From: Deltaproteobacteria bacterium
GTDB taxonomy: Bacteria > Myxococcota > XYA12-FULL-58-9 > JAFGEK01
Assembly (NCBI GenBank): GCA_016931625.1
Contig: JAFGEK010000163.1
Location: 1-32,998, forward strand
DNA length: 32,998 bases
Reading direction: 5' to 3'
The notes under the pieces are model-generated. The model worked only from the letters and a program-made list of their open reading frames with translations, did not search any database and was not told the DNA's origin. A program made the position numbers and the translations under genes. Each line of letters starts with the position of its first letter. Positions within the stretch are counted from its first letter, which is position 1. Below, one piece after another: positions 24,012-32,918 of this stretch.

Positions 24012-24332
24012 ATGAAAATCGGAATTATAATTGAAACCAAAGAACCAGAAAAAGCGTGGAATGCTTTTCGTTTTGCAACAACGGCCCGTAAGCAAGAACA
24101 CGAAGTTAAAGTGTTTCTAATGGGTGAAGCAGTTGAATGTGAAGGATTACATCACGAAAAATTCAATGTTGATGACCAACTTGCGACATTTTGTGATGCT
24201 GGTGGTGAAATTCTTGCTTGTGGTTCTTGTTTGAAAACAAGACAGATGAGCGCAAGTGACGCTTGCCCGATCTCAACAATGGTTGATTGTCTTAATGTTG
24301 TATTATGGGCAGATAAAACGGTTACGTTTTAA
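24012..24332 (+). CDS. DsrE-like sulfur-relay family protein
   Basis: The product of 106 residues starts MKIGIIIETKEPEKAWNAFR and has ARKQEHEVKVFLMGEAVECE, ATFCDAGGEILACGSCLK and ACPISTMVDC. The Rossmann-like pattern and the GGEILACGSC segment match small DsrE/TusD-type proteins, which hold sulfur as a Cys persulfide or sense it. Cys in ACGSC is the likely active residue. It stands alone, with no other tus or dsr genes nearby, so a role in sulfur relay is inferred from family only. It is the first intact unrelated gene after the decayed island. Confidence 0.75.
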   Translation: MKIGIIIETKEPEKAWNAFRFATTARKQEHEVKVFLMGEAVECEGLHHEKFNVDDQLATFCDAGGEILACGSCLKTRQMSASDACPISTMVDCLNVVLWADKTVTF

Positions 24333-24351
24333 ACGAGCTTCACTAACTAAC

Positions 24352-24378
24352 CAACCTCTCCAACCTCTTCAACCTCTT
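24352..24378. repeat. Three tandem copies of a 9-bp repeat
   Basis: CAACCTCTC, CAACCTCTT and CAACCTCTT stand head to tail just after the DsrE-like gene. The copies differ at one base. Confidence 0.7.
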
Positions 24379-24515
24379 CTCCACCAACGGCTTCGTTTGC
24401 TCAACCTGCACGTGAGTGTAGCGCTCGGTCGCGCACAAAATCTCCGGTGTCTGGCATCATTTGATTTGTTGGAGTGATTAGCATATAAGCGATTACTTAT
24501 AGCTGATCAGCATTG

Positions 24516-24551
24516 GTGTTAGACACCATTATTAGGGACACCATTATTAGG
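24516..24551. repeat. Two exact 15-bp direct repeats beside a small hairpin
   Basis: GACACCATTATTAGG occurs twice without a gap (24522-24536 and 24537-24551). Just before and overlapping the first copy, TGGTGT-TAG-ACACCA can form a hairpin. The junction contains TATTAGGGACACC, also present at 10917-10929 in front of recA. This looks like a degenerate REP-type or MITE-type unit. Confidence 0.6.
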
Positions 24552-24601
24552 CCAGTCGTCGCTGTGGGCTCTTGAATTGCTTTGTGATTAAAAGGATTAT
24601 T

Positions 24602-24853
24602 ATGAAAAACGACGAGCAAAAATTTGTTGCTGGCAAATTTGATAATGTTGATAATATTCTTCACCTTTGGTTCCCAAATCGTAAATTCTTTTTATTAGTA
24701 AATTATTCTAATATGCTTTGCGCTTATGCAAAAAGCATCAAGAAGTTTCAACACCGTCTCCATGGTACTTATCGTTATAATGTAAGCCGTGATTTTACCT
24801 CTACATCTGTTAGCATAGGTAATCTTCAGCTTCATGCTACTGCAAATATATGA
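24602..24853 (+). CDS. Hypothetical small protein, doubtful
   Basis: A frame of 83 codons from the ATG at 24602 has a plausible ribosome-binding site (AAAAGGA) 7-8 bases upstream. The product (MKNDEQKFVAGKFDNVDN, ILHLWFPNRKFFLL...) matches no family I know. Its end overlaps the CotH-like gene by 20 bases in another frame. It may be a real small gene, or the degraded 5' part of the CotH-like gene. Confidence 0.3.
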   Translation: MKNDEQKFVAGKFDNVDNILHLWFPNRKFFLLVNYSNMLCAYAKSIKKFQHRLHGTYRYNVSRDFTSTSVSIGNLQLHATANI

Positions 24854-26276
24854 TTCACCTCTATATGACAATACACCATTAAGCATTAATCGTACTACCG
24901 AGCTACGGGCTCAAGTTTTTGTCGCTGGTATTCCTATTGGAAAACCCTATACTGCTGTATATATTGCTAGTACCATCGACGTTAATATTGATCTACCAAT
25001 TATCGTGCTTGATAACTTTGGTGCTGGGCAACTAAGCACCGAAAACCGCGAGTTCGTTCCAGCTATAATTATGTCTTTCTCTCTTAATAACGGCAAAGCT
25101 TCATTGTCTTCAACACCAGAAGTGGCGACTCGCGCTGGAATCCATATCCGAGGCCAGTCCTCAGCTTCGTTTGAAAAGACTCCATATCGTGTAGAGTTTT
25201 GGGATGATAATAATGAAGACCAAGACATAGCTATTCTTGGTATGCCTGCAGAATCGGACTGGGTACTACGTGGACCTTATGCTGACAAAGCACTCGTTCG
25301 TGACGCAATCGCCTACGATTTTGGGTGCGATATGGGTATGCAAGCGCCAAGGTATGTATTCTGTGAGCTATATGTAAATGTCAACTCACGTCCCTTAAAT
25401 GAAGACGACTACATGGGTGTTTATCTTTTAGTCGAAACTATAAAGAATGCTAAAAGGCGCCTCGACCTTAAACAGTTGCGAGAGAATGATGTCACCTTAC
25501 CCGATATTATGGGTGGTTACATTATTAAATTCGAGTGGAAGATTGATAAATACGATGAGCCAATGTTGAATTGTTTCAGTTCGTCAAACTGTTGGAACTA
25601 TCTCCTCATCCATGATCCAAATCCAATAGCTTCACAACAATTGAACTGGATCTTAAATTACATTCATGAGTTTAATGACTCGCTTTACTCACCCACTTTC
25701 GCTGATGAAACTGTCGGCTACCATGCATATATCAATGTCGAATCGTTTGTAGATCAAATAATCATCAACGAGCTTACCCGAGAGTTGGACTCTTACATTC
25801 GTAGCGCCTACTTTGATAAAGACCGATACACCAAGCTTTTTGCTGGCCCCCTTTGGGACTATAATCTCATCTTTGGTGTCGGTGGATACTTTAACAATGA
25901 AAAGACTTCTGGGTGGCAGTATGAACAAATACGGCAAGACCACGCCAATTATTGGATACCAAAGTTGCTTACTGATCCTGCATTTTTCAACCGAGTTGTT
26001 GCTCGATGGAAGGTATTACGGCAGGGTCTTCTTTCGGATAATGCGCTTGATCAAAGGATTGCTGAATTAACCGAGCCCCTTGCCGATGGCGCTAAGCGTA
26101 ATTTTAAACGTTGGCCCAATTTTTCTAGCGAATATATTTATATTTTTAAAACTCCGACGAATAACACTTGGGAAGGTCAAGTAGGATATATGCGTGACTG
26201 GTTGATACAGCGGGCTGCATGGCTTGATACTCAGTGGAAGCAAAACTTGATAAATTACTGCTTCTCCTCGAAATAA
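24834..26276 (+). CDS. CotH-kinase-family protein lacking its N-terminus
   Basis: The product of 480 residues has the CotH core: DWVLRGPYADKALVRDAIAY, MGVYLLVETIKNAKRRLDL, GGYIIKF and, near residue 340, GPLWDYNLIFG with the likely metal-binding Asp. CotH proteins phosphorylate partner proteins on the cell or spore surface. In other bacteria CotH domains sit in large secreted proteins, often behind a beta-sandwich. Here residues 6-45 (SPLYDNTPLSINRTTELRAQ, VFVAGIPIGKPYTAVYIA) resemble the second half of such a chitobiase-C-like domain. There is no signal peptide and an in-frame TAG lies at 24816, so the gene has probably lost its 5' end. Confidence 0.75.
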   Translation: MLLQIYDSPLYDNTPLSINRTTELRAQVFVAGIPIGKPYTAVYIASTIDVNIDLPIIVLDNFGAGQLSTENREFVPAIIMSFSLNNGKASLSSTPEVATRAGIHIRGQSSASFEKTPYRVEFWDDNNEDQDIAILGMPAESDWVLRGPYADKALVRDAIAYDFGCDMGMQAPRYVFCELYVNVNSRPLNEDDYMGVYLLVETIKNAKRRLDLKQLRENDVTLPDIMGGYIIKFEWKIDKYDEPMLNCFSSSNCWNYLLIHDPNPIASQQLNWILNYIHEFNDSLYSPTFADETVGYHAYINVESFVDQIIINELTRELDSYIRSAYFDKDRYTKLFAGPLWDYNLIFGVGGYFNNEKTSGWQYEQIRQDHANYWIPKLLTDPAFFNRVVARWKVLRQGLLSDNALDQRIAELTEPLADGAKRNFKRWPNFSSEYIYIFKTPTNNTWEGQVGYMRDWLIQRAAWLDTQWKQNLINYCFSSK

Positions 26277-26436
26277 CATGTACTTTTCATTTTGCCAGTG
26301 GTTTTTGAGAAGTTACCTCTAAGCTTTCACTTATAGTGACGAGAATGGGCTTTTGTGAGACTTTTGCAAGTGGCTCTATAGTACAATTGCTTGTTAGCTA
26401 TTAGATATTCGCTAGCAACGGTCACCCAGATGCTAA
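26277..26436. other. Short spacer between convergent CotH-like and serpin genes
   Basis: No gene, hairpin or repeat was recognised in these 160 bases. Confidence 0.4.
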
Positions 26437-27600
26437 TCATTCAGCGGGATTAGAAACCCTGCCAATAAATAAAATGCTGCCGGTGTCGAGGTCACAGATA
26501 ACGTAGAAAAATGGCCGGTTGATATTAAGGGTTACGGTTTCATCAGGAGGCAAAGAGGTTGGCGCCATCATCACCACAGTAGCTGCAACTGCTTCGGTGC
26601 CATATTCATCAACACTAATGTCTGCTTGATGAATTACACTGTCGATATATAAATCTTTGCTACCGGTCATTCCTGAGAAATCTGCCTGTTGGGTAAATGC
26701 CTCATGCATACCTAAAGCTTCGAGGACTGTACGTAGTTTTAAGTATGTCGAGGCATGCCATTTCGGTAGAGTCAAATTGACCTGATGTGATTGCAACTGA
26801 GATACCGCAGCATCGATAAAATCAGCATTAATCTGGTTGCTAAGTTGTGTAAAATGGCTAATATCATTGGTTCTGTCAGAGACCTCGGGGGCATCGGGGA
26901 CAATAAGTATCATCGCAACCTCATTACCTTCATACATAAGTTGCACAATTTGATACCCATCACCTTGCGCATATCCCATGATATGGGTCTGCTGCATCAT
27001 AGGCACATTGATTTCAGTACCATCGTTCAAAATAAAGGGGAGCTCGGTTGTATTTTTCGTATCAAAAAGGTTCTTCCAGTGCGCTTTAAAGTAGATGGTA
27101 TTAACTAAGGCCATTAAAGTGCCCTCGACATCATTTGGTGTCAGCAGCGTTGGTATTTTTACGTTGGTTTTATCACTAACCCAACGATTAATTGAGTTGG
27201 CTGCTGCCTCCGCTTCAAAAAAATCTAAGAGTTGCACTCCGGCGCCATAGTTGAGTGCTAGACCATCAAGAAATGTAGCAAGTACTTGCAGGCGTATATC
27301 GAGCCAAAGCGAATTCGCCAATTTAAGTGTAAACGAACTCTTGTCTGAAATGCTATTGTCACCGCGATTTGCCAACGTACGTTCGAGCGTGTTCATGGCA
27401 GCATGCAACTTTGTCTGGGGCAGAGTGAAATGCAGGGCATCTGCCATTTGGGCTTCAGTTACGCCCTGAGCCCCGGTATAGGTCATTGCTAAAGCAATCG
27501 AAACGCTTAGGGGTGATGCGATAAGGTTACCTGGCGCTGATTGGAGTTGATTAAAGACATCGAAAGTTAGTGCATTGATATCTTTAACGAGTATCTGCAT
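26437..27600 (-). CDS. Serpin (serine-protease inhibitor)
   Basis: The product of 387 residues is a full-length serpin body. Recognisable parts are PGNLIASPLSVSIALAMTYT, the strand LVNTIYFKAHWKNLFD, the DVSVDEYG-like ADISVDEYGTEAVAAT hinge, and the end PFFYVICDLDTGSILFIGRV. The hinge GTEAVAAT is of the inhibitory type, with small residues at P12-P9. Counting from the hinge Gly as P15 puts the scissile bond at about Thr-Ser (APT-SLP), suggesting an elastase- or subtilisin-like target. Serpins trap serine or cysteine proteases irreversibly. Bacterial serpins are uncommon and usually secreted. No signal peptide precedes this ATG, but an in-frame upstream extension carries a lipobox-like motif. 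Confidence 0.9.
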   Translation of the reverse strand: MQILVKDINALTFDVFNQLQSAPGNLIASPLSVSIALAMTYTGAQGVTEAQMADALHFTLPQTKLHAAMNTLERTLANRGDNSISDKSSFTLKLANSLWLDIRLQVLATFLDGLALNYGAGVQLLDFFEAEAAANSINRWVSDKTNVKIPTLLTPNDVEGTLMALVNTIYFKAHWKNLFDTKNTTELPFILNDGTEINVPMMQQTHIMGYAQGDGYQIVQLMYEGNEVAMILIVPDAPEVSDRTNDISHFTQLSNQINADFIDAAVSQLQSHQVNLTLPKWHASTYLKLRTVLEALGMHEAFTQQADFSGMTGSKDLYIDSVIHQADISVDEYGTEAVAATVVMMAPTSLPPDETVTLNINRPFFYVICDLDTGSILFIGRVSNPAE

Positions 27601-27771
27601 ATCTTCAAGCGGAACATCTGTGGTATCGCGAGCAAGATTAGATTGCAGAATACCTTCGTTTTGATTTTGCTGATCTTGGTCTAGATTATCTTGGTTTTGC
27701 TGATCTTCGTTTTGGTCATCTTGCTGATGTATATAGTTGTTCGAACCGCAGCCAGTGACACATGTGCGTGA
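27601..27771 (-). other. In-frame extension of the serpin gene: lipobox-like motif and Gln/Asn linker
   Basis: The serpin frame stays open upstream for 57 codons. It reads SRTCVTGCGSNNY, with Cys at 27750-27748 in a lipobox-like VTGC, then a tether rich in Gln, Asn and Asp (27655-27732, repeated CAAGAT/CAAAAC units) and DTTDVPLED. A TAG at 27774-27772 cuts it off from MSQNDSDSEEP. The hydrophobic part of a lipoprotein signal is absent, so the gene seems to have lost its export signal. No good ribosome-binding site was found for the ATG at 27600. The remaining stretch to 27965 shows only the GAGGAG site of the next gene. Confidence 0.5.
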
Positions 27772-27965
27772 CTATGGCTCTTCAGAGTCTGAATCATTTT
27801 GACTCATCCATTTTACATCGAAGAAATTGAAAACATAGGTAAGGGCCACTGAAGAAAATGGAGTCTTTTATAAAAATTCGGAGCATTTTAGCCATTTATT
27901 AGTGTCACACGTCATATCTGTAAAGCCTTGGTCTAATCGGTAGCGAAATGAGGAGAGAAAGAAAT

Positions 27966-30389
27966 ATGCTTTTATTCAATCGACAAACATTAGCCTTAGC
28001 GGCACTCGTTCTTGGCATGAATTGTGCAAGTTGTTCCGATGGCGATATCAGTAGCCTCGCAGGTTTGGACGCTCCTACCTTTCAGAGCTTTGTTGCCAAT
28101 CCAACGTCTGTGTTGGTTGCTACACCAACTGACATTGTGTTTTTATGGACATTTGCGAAAACACCATCACCCGAAGCGAATTGTATCATAGACAATGGTG
28201 TCGGCAGTATTGCCAATGGCGCTAAGGTGAGCCTCACATTGAATAAGAGTACTACTTTCAACATTGTTTGCACGAATAACAGCGGAAGCGATACCACACA
28301 ATTGACCATCAATGTCGAGCTGACTCCCATAGCACCCGAAATCATCGGCTTTACAGCGACGCCAAGCGAGATCCCCTCTGACAGCCCAACCAATGTGGTG
28401 TGGAAATGGTCTTACGCAAACAGCCCAGTTCCTGTTCCTGCTTGCTCAATCGATAATGGCGTCGGCTCAGTAACCAATAGCACCTCAACCAACGTGCGCT
28501 TATTGGATGAAACCACCTTCACCCTGAAGTGTGAGAACGCCGGCGGGTCTGCCGAGGCGCATACGAATATTTCTACTTTGAATACTCTAAACCTTTTCAC
28601 CTTAGGGCAAGGATCTGGAATCATCACCTGCGGCACCGGGGTATGTCCAACCGTTGTAGATCCAGGCGAGACTACTGTTTTGACAGCAAAACCTGCACCT
28701 GACTCGACGTTTGAGGGCTGGGGTGGGGCGTGTTCAGGGACTGTATCATCCTGCATCTTGAATGCCGACAGCAAACTCGATGTTTCCGCCACTTTTACTG
28801 CAAAAACCCCTCCGACAGACATATACTGGGTTAGCCCAACGGGAAATGCCAGCTGGGATGGCGCAAACAGCTGCAAGGGTGAAACACCGCTTGATGGTGC
28901 GGCTGCGTGTAGTCTCGCCACTGCTAATGCTAAAGTGATTGCTGGCAACTTCGTGTACCTGCGTGGTGGTACCTACCACACCGCTATTGCTCCAAAGACT
29001 AGCGGAACTTCAAGTAAACGTATTACCTTTAAAGGATATAGCGACGAGCGTGTTGTGATCACAGGGCTTGATCTGGCAATCTCTCTAGATGATCACGCGT
29101 ACATCACCATCGACCACATCACTACTGACGGCAACGACGAGTTCGCCCATCTGATTAACGCCAGCTATATTTGGCTCATCAACAGTACGCTTATAAACTC
29201 ACCCGACAAGACCAGCGTATGGATCGAAGGCATTAGGATGTATACCGACGCCAAGTACAACTGGCTTGCCAACAATACTATTGGCAACTGTGGCTATTCA
29301 AACGACGCCAAGAAGGATGACATCGGCGGAGTCATGCGTTTTGGCTTTGACGGCGATTCCGACGACGAAACCAGCTACAATCTTCTCGAGAACAATTATC
29401 TTTTCCATGGTGGTCACCACGTCATCCAGATATCGGCCCGGTATAATATTATACGCAATAACACTTGCCATAATGAGAACTGGACGCCATGTAACCGTGC
29501 CTTGACTGGCAACCTTTGTGGCAATCGCTGCATTGTGCTTGTCGACGGATCCCCTGATGCTTATTGGAATGTATTTGAGGGTAACCGTTTCGGTTTTGAG
29601 GGTGGTGCGATTGACGATCCCGTGGCCGCAGGCGGTCTGTCACTGCGGACCAAGAACAACATCGTGCGTCGTAATGAGTTTATCTTTGAAGGAGGCGCTG
29701 GCATCACTTTAGTTGCAAGCGGCGTCCATGACTCCAGCTTCGACCATATCTACCACAACGTATTCTATCAGAATGGGAACTCACCACTCAACGCTGGCGA
29801 TCAGCGCCACAGCGCTGCTTTGCTGCTCGACAACTGGGATGGCAATAGCAACCCGAAGCCGATTTCAGGGGTAGCGATCAAAAACAATCTGTTTTTTAAC
29901 AATTCCAACGACGACATCTACTTTTATTACACCGACCCTGCAGACCAAATAGTCTCTGGCAATTACTTCGCACAGACCTCTAAGACAGCGGTGCCCGGGC
30001 CCAACGTAGAGAGCAGGGCTGATCCCATGTTTACTGATGTTAGCGCGCCTGCTGATGTTGACCACATCAGCGATTTCGATTTCAGTCTACGAGACGGCAG
30101 CCCAGCTATTGACCGAGGAGAATATCTAACCACGACGGTGGGATCAGGCTCAGGCACCGAGCTTAAGGTCGCTGATGCTGCGTACTTTATCGATGGCTTC
30201 GGCATTGTCGAGGGCGACCGCATCCAATTAGAGGGCCAGACAATAGTCGCCAAGATCATTGCTATCGATTACAACGGCAATCGCCTAACCCTCGATCCTG
30301 CAACACCACTGGATCCCTGGAACGACGGCCAAGGCGTGGCAATGCCATATAAAGGCGCCAAACCAGACATCGGCGCTTGGGAAAAGTGA
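27966..30389 (+). CDS. Secreted right-handed beta-helix protein with Ig-like domains
   Basis: From the ATG at 27966 (site GAGGAGAGAAAG upstream) the product has 807 residues. The N-terminus MLLFNRQTLALAALVLGMNC is a signal peptide, and NCASCSD may be a non-standard lipobox. Two similar Ig-like repeats follow, each with W-x-[FY], C-x-IDNGVGS and a TTF..C.N strand. A short InlB-repeat-like domain (LFTLGQGSGIITCGTG ... FEGWGGACSG ... LDVSATF) comes next. The last 520 residues are a parallel beta-helix of the pectate-lyase or parallel-repeat type (DIYWVSPTGNASWDG, YLRGGTYHTAIAPK, NNTIGNCGY, NIIRNNTCHN). This fits a surface polysaccharide-binding or -degrading protein; the substrate is unknown. 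Its DNA is more GC-rich than that of the genes before it. Confidence 0.8.
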   Translation: MLLFNRQTLALAALVLGMNCASCSDGDISSLAGLDAPTFQSFVANPTSVLVATPTDIVFLWTFAKTPSPEANCIIDNGVGSIANGAKVSLTLNKSTTFNIVCTNNSGSDTTQLTINVELTPIAPEIIGFTATPSEIPSDSPTNVVWKWSYANSPVPVPACSIDNGVGSVTNSTSTNVRLLDETTFTLKCENAGGSAEAHTNISTLNTLNLFTLGQGSGIITCGTGVCPTVVDPGETTVLTAKPAPDSTFEGWGGACSGTVSSCILNADSKLDVSATFTAKTPPTDIYWVSPTGNASWDGANSCKGETPLDGAAACSLATANAKVIAGNFVYLRGGTYHTAIAPKTSGTSSKRITFKGYSDERVVITGLDLAISLDDHAYITIDHITTDGNDEFAHLINASYIWLINSTLINSPDKTSVWIEGIRMYTDAKYNWLANNTIGNCGYSNDAKKDDIGGVMRFGFDGDSDDETSYNLLENNYLFHGGHHVIQISARYNIIRNNTCHNENWTPCNRALTGNLCGNRCIVLVDGSPDAYWNVFEGNRFGFEGGAIDDPVAAGGLSLRTKNNIVRRNEFIFEGGAGITLVASGVHDSSFDHIYHNVFYQNGNSPLNAGDQRHSAALLLDNWDGNSNPKPISGVAIKNNLFFNNSNDDIYFYYTDPADQIVSGNYFAQTSKTAVPGPNVESRADPMFTDVSAPADVDHISDFDFSLRDGSPAIDRGEYLTTTVGSGSGTELKVADAAYFIDGFGIVEGDRIQLEGQTIVAKIIAIDYNGNRLTLDPATPLDPWNDGQGVAMPYKGAKPDIGAWEK

Positions 30390-30403
30390 GGTCTTAGTAA
30401 AAG

Positions 30404-31696
30404 CTACCAGTAGGCACGAAGCCCGCCGTTGACACCGAAAAGGCTATCGACTGCCTTGGTAGCGGTATAGGTAGAATCTGAGGCAGGGTTGAGCTTATAA
30501 TTAACCACACCATAGCGTGCGAAAACAAGAACATCGAGATGGGACAGAAGCGCGTAGGAGACACCCGCGCGAAAATCATAGCCCCAACCCGACGCTTTAG
30601 GGAAGAAGCGTTTGGTTAGACGTCCCATTGAGTAAGGCTTGTCAAAGCTCGCCCCCGCAGAGATGCTAAAATCGTCGATGATTTCGATGTCTAAGTCACC
30701 ACCCACACGTATGGTCATAGCAGTAACACTTGGTAACTCCGACTCTAAACCTGGTACTTTTGCGGTGTCGACAAAGAGACGCGAGTTAAGCAAGCCAGCA
30801 CTCGCTTTAACTTGGGCGCCGAAAACTACGGCTCGTGCCGTAATATCGTACTCAATCTCTCGCCAAGTCGTGGGCATTTTGGCGTCCGGGTGATCGCCTA
30901 CCTGGGAATTGACGTTTAATGCCTTAAAATAGCTGGCACGCAGCCCGAAGTGGGTGAGAATTTCAGGTGTTGAGGTTATGAATTGTATAAGACTCGCTGG
31001 ATAGACCTCGAGGGCAGCGCCCGCTACGATCACTGATTTGAGCGTCATATCGCGCACCCCCCGTGTCTCGACGGGTGCACCGCTGAACTTTAATGAGCGG
31101 CCACCGAGACCACCACCCAGGATCAAAATCGCGGGTGTTCGCACCAAGTCAGGAGTGCTACTTCGTTGCCGAGACTCCCTGCCACTATGAGCTTTTGACA
31201 AACTCGATTGCGCCGACGAGTCTTTAGCGGGTGTCTCATTATTAGAACTTGTGGCTGGCTGTGAATCGGACGTGGTCGAGCTTGATCCAGACTTGGCGTC
31301 TTTGGAACCACCCGCCCATGAAGGGCTTGTGAGGTCGTCCCAGACAGAGCCCGCTGGGGCAGCTGCATCAGAGGCTTTACCGGACTCTTTAGTCGGTATC
31401 TTGGCTGGCGCTGGAGTGCTTGCTGATGACTTAGACGAAGGGCTTGGCGTATTCGATTTGGTCGTACGCTTTGTCGAGACTTTCTTCTTCTTTTTTTTCT
31501 TCTTTTTTTTATGTTTGGTCGCCTTGGCAAGTACGAACGATGGACCATCGTGGTGTGAGGTAGCCGCCGTTGCTATGACCTTGCTTTGGAGCACAGCGCC
31601 TGGCTCGTTGGCGAACCCCATCCCTGACACGAGCAGCACGACTATAAGCACAACCAGGGATTCTGATAAGTGACGAGTCGAAGCAGACTGTTTCAT
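30404..31696 (-). CDS. Outer-membrane beta-barrel-like protein with a lysine-run linker
   Basis: The product of 430 residues has a signal peptide (SLVVLIVVLLVSGMGFA, cut near residue 29). Residues 30-190 are a disordered linker including ten consecutive Lys (63-72) and long Ser/Thr/Pro/Ala/Lys runs. The C-terminal 230 residues alternate in the manner of amphipathic strands (ILILGGGLGGRSLKF, HFGLRASYFKALN, GWGYDFRAGVSYALLSHLDV, FARYGVVNYKL) and end with the aromatic pair YW, typical of outer-membrane barrels. It is encoded convergent with the beta-helix gene, 14 bases apart. No family name can be given. The base composition is similar to that of the beta-helix gene. Confidence 0.7.
   Translation of the reverse strand: MKQSASTRHLSESLVVLIVVLLVSGMGFANEPGAVLQSKVIATAATSHHDGPSFVLAKATKHKKKKKKKKKKVSTKRTTKSNTPSPSSKSSASTPAPAKIPTKESGKASDAAAPAGSVWDDLTSPSWAGGSKDAKSGSSSTTSDSQPATSSNNETPAKDSSAQSSLSKAHSGRESRQRSSTPDLVRTPAILILGGGLGGRSLKFSGAPVETRGVRDMTLKSVIVAGAALEVYPASLIQFITSTPEILTHFGLRASYFKALNVNSQVGDHPDAKMPTTWREIEYDITARAVVFGAQVKASAGLLNSRLFVDTAKVPGLESELPSVTAMTIRVGGDLDIEIIDDFSISAGASFDKPYSMGRLTKRFFPKASGWGYDFRAGVSYALLSHLDVLVFARYGVVNYKLNPASDSTYTATKAVDSLFGVNGGLRAYW
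31481..31510. repeat. Homopolymer-rich tract in the barrel gene
   Basis: On the plus strand this is a run of T with few C bases, encoding ten Lys codons (AAA/AAG) on the minus strand. Runs of eight T occur twice. Such runs are prone to slippage and could switch the downstream barrel on and off. Confidence 0.5.
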
Positions 31697-31980
31697 TAAA
31701 AACTCCCTTTATCCTAAATCAGCACATAGAAATATTTGGTGCATAGGTTGATGGGTGTCCATAAATATATCCTGTCGATCTTCACGAAATCCACTACTTA
31801 TAGATATTTTTATACAACTAATAAAATAAACTTTCTATTCAATCATTAAATTAAATTGCAAGCATCATCTATATTTAAAGTTTTATAATTAGCGTTCTCA
31901 AAATCAATAGAAAATTCTTGAACACAAGTTTGGACTAAAATTTTAGATGATTTTTATCATAAGGTAATCACATAGATAAG
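31697..31980. other. AT-rich spacer upstream of the barrel gene
   Basis: No gene, RNA or clear hairpin was seen. It must contain the promoter of the leftward barrel gene. Confidence 0.4.
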
Positions 31981-32313
31981 CTCTTCAGGGCTGAACTTGA
32001 GGGCGCGTTAGATAGCAATAGCAAGGTTTTGTGGAAATTGAGGGTGAAGGTTAACTATGCTCTTTTGTGGAGGATGTAGCGCCATTTGTAGTAACTGGAT
32101 ATCAGCATCCGCTTCTAAGTATTGCGAGCCAGTGGCTGCCTCGAAAAGTACAAGACCCAATCCATAGACATCAGTACGTACATCCACCTCATCGCCACGG
32201 GCTTGCTCAGGGCTAAGATAGGCGAGCTTGCCTTTGATAGTACCGTCACTAGTGCGCATAGCATGAGCGCGCGCTTTAGCAATACCAAAGTCGCCGAGCT
32301 TCACCTCATCCTT
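31981..32313 (-). pseudogene. Ser/Thr protein kinase fragment
   Basis: The frame begins KDEVKLGDFGIAKA (DFG motif of Hanks-type kinases), then TIKGKLAYLSPEQARGDEVD (activation loop with SPEQ in place of APE) and RTDVYGLGLVLFEAATG. It stops at a TAA (32010-32008) in LAIAI-stop-RALKFSPEE, where homologous sequence simply continues. The N-lobe, the glycine loop and the HRD catalytic loop are absent because a TAA precedes KDEV. This is the middle piece of a myxobacterial-type kinase gene and cannot be functional. Confidence 0.8.
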
Positions 32314-32549
32314 AGATTAATTATATCAGTAAGAGATTATGTCAAACGTGATTTTAAAGCCAGAGAAGCTGTAAAACTTTTAACGATTAACGATTACTGT
32401 GATCGTTAATAGACACGATTACAAATAAGCTATCTTAAAATTCCTAATTCTCTGTTCTTAAGTTTTTCAAATCTTCATTTTTGTATGATGACTAACTGTT
32501 TATCTTTAAGTAAGGCAAATTTGAACTTACGTATTTAAAGAACAGATAC
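32314..32549. other. Gap between kinase remnant and FN3 fragment
   Basis: AT-rich DNA with no recognisable gene. A short direct repetition of TTAACGATTAACGATTACTG / GATCGTTAATAG units lies near 32380-32410. Confidence 0.35.
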
Positions 32550-32882
32550 TCAGTCTTCTGCCAAGAGCACGACTTGGGCATCGGTGATGTCATCATTCTC
32601 TACGTTAAATGCTGACTCAGAATTATCACTCGTATATGCTGTCAAACGAAAATAGTAATTAGTATCTTTGCGTAACTCTAAACTAGTTTCAATAGCAGGA
32701 GCTGCTATTTCAACTTGTTTGATCCCAATTTGTTGTTTAGCCTCAGCAACACTAATGAATTGGTCGCCGGATTTTAGCGATTGTGTCCAATAATAAAGTC
32801 GATAGCCAGCAAGATTTGTAATCGGGGTAATATTATCATTATAGGTTAAGACAGCATCCCAGGTAAGAGCTGACTCTTGATC
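32550..32882 (-). pseudogene. C-terminal fibronectin-type-III domain fragment
   Basis: An open frame of 110 codons without a start codon at its beginning (a TGA precedes it at 32885-32883) reads SALTWDAVLTYNDNITPI, TNLAGYRLYYWTQS, LRKDTNYYFRLTAYTSDN and ends VVLLAED-stop. The pattern L.W......NLAGYRLYY ... TNYYFRLTAY..D..ES is that of FN3 domains in secreted proteins. The upstream part is cut off by the REP-like element at 32919-32994. It may be the terminal piece of a larger surface-protein gene. Confidence 0.65.
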
Positions 32883-32918
32883 TCATCTCTGTAATTGATC
32901 GATTTTATTAAGCTTTAC

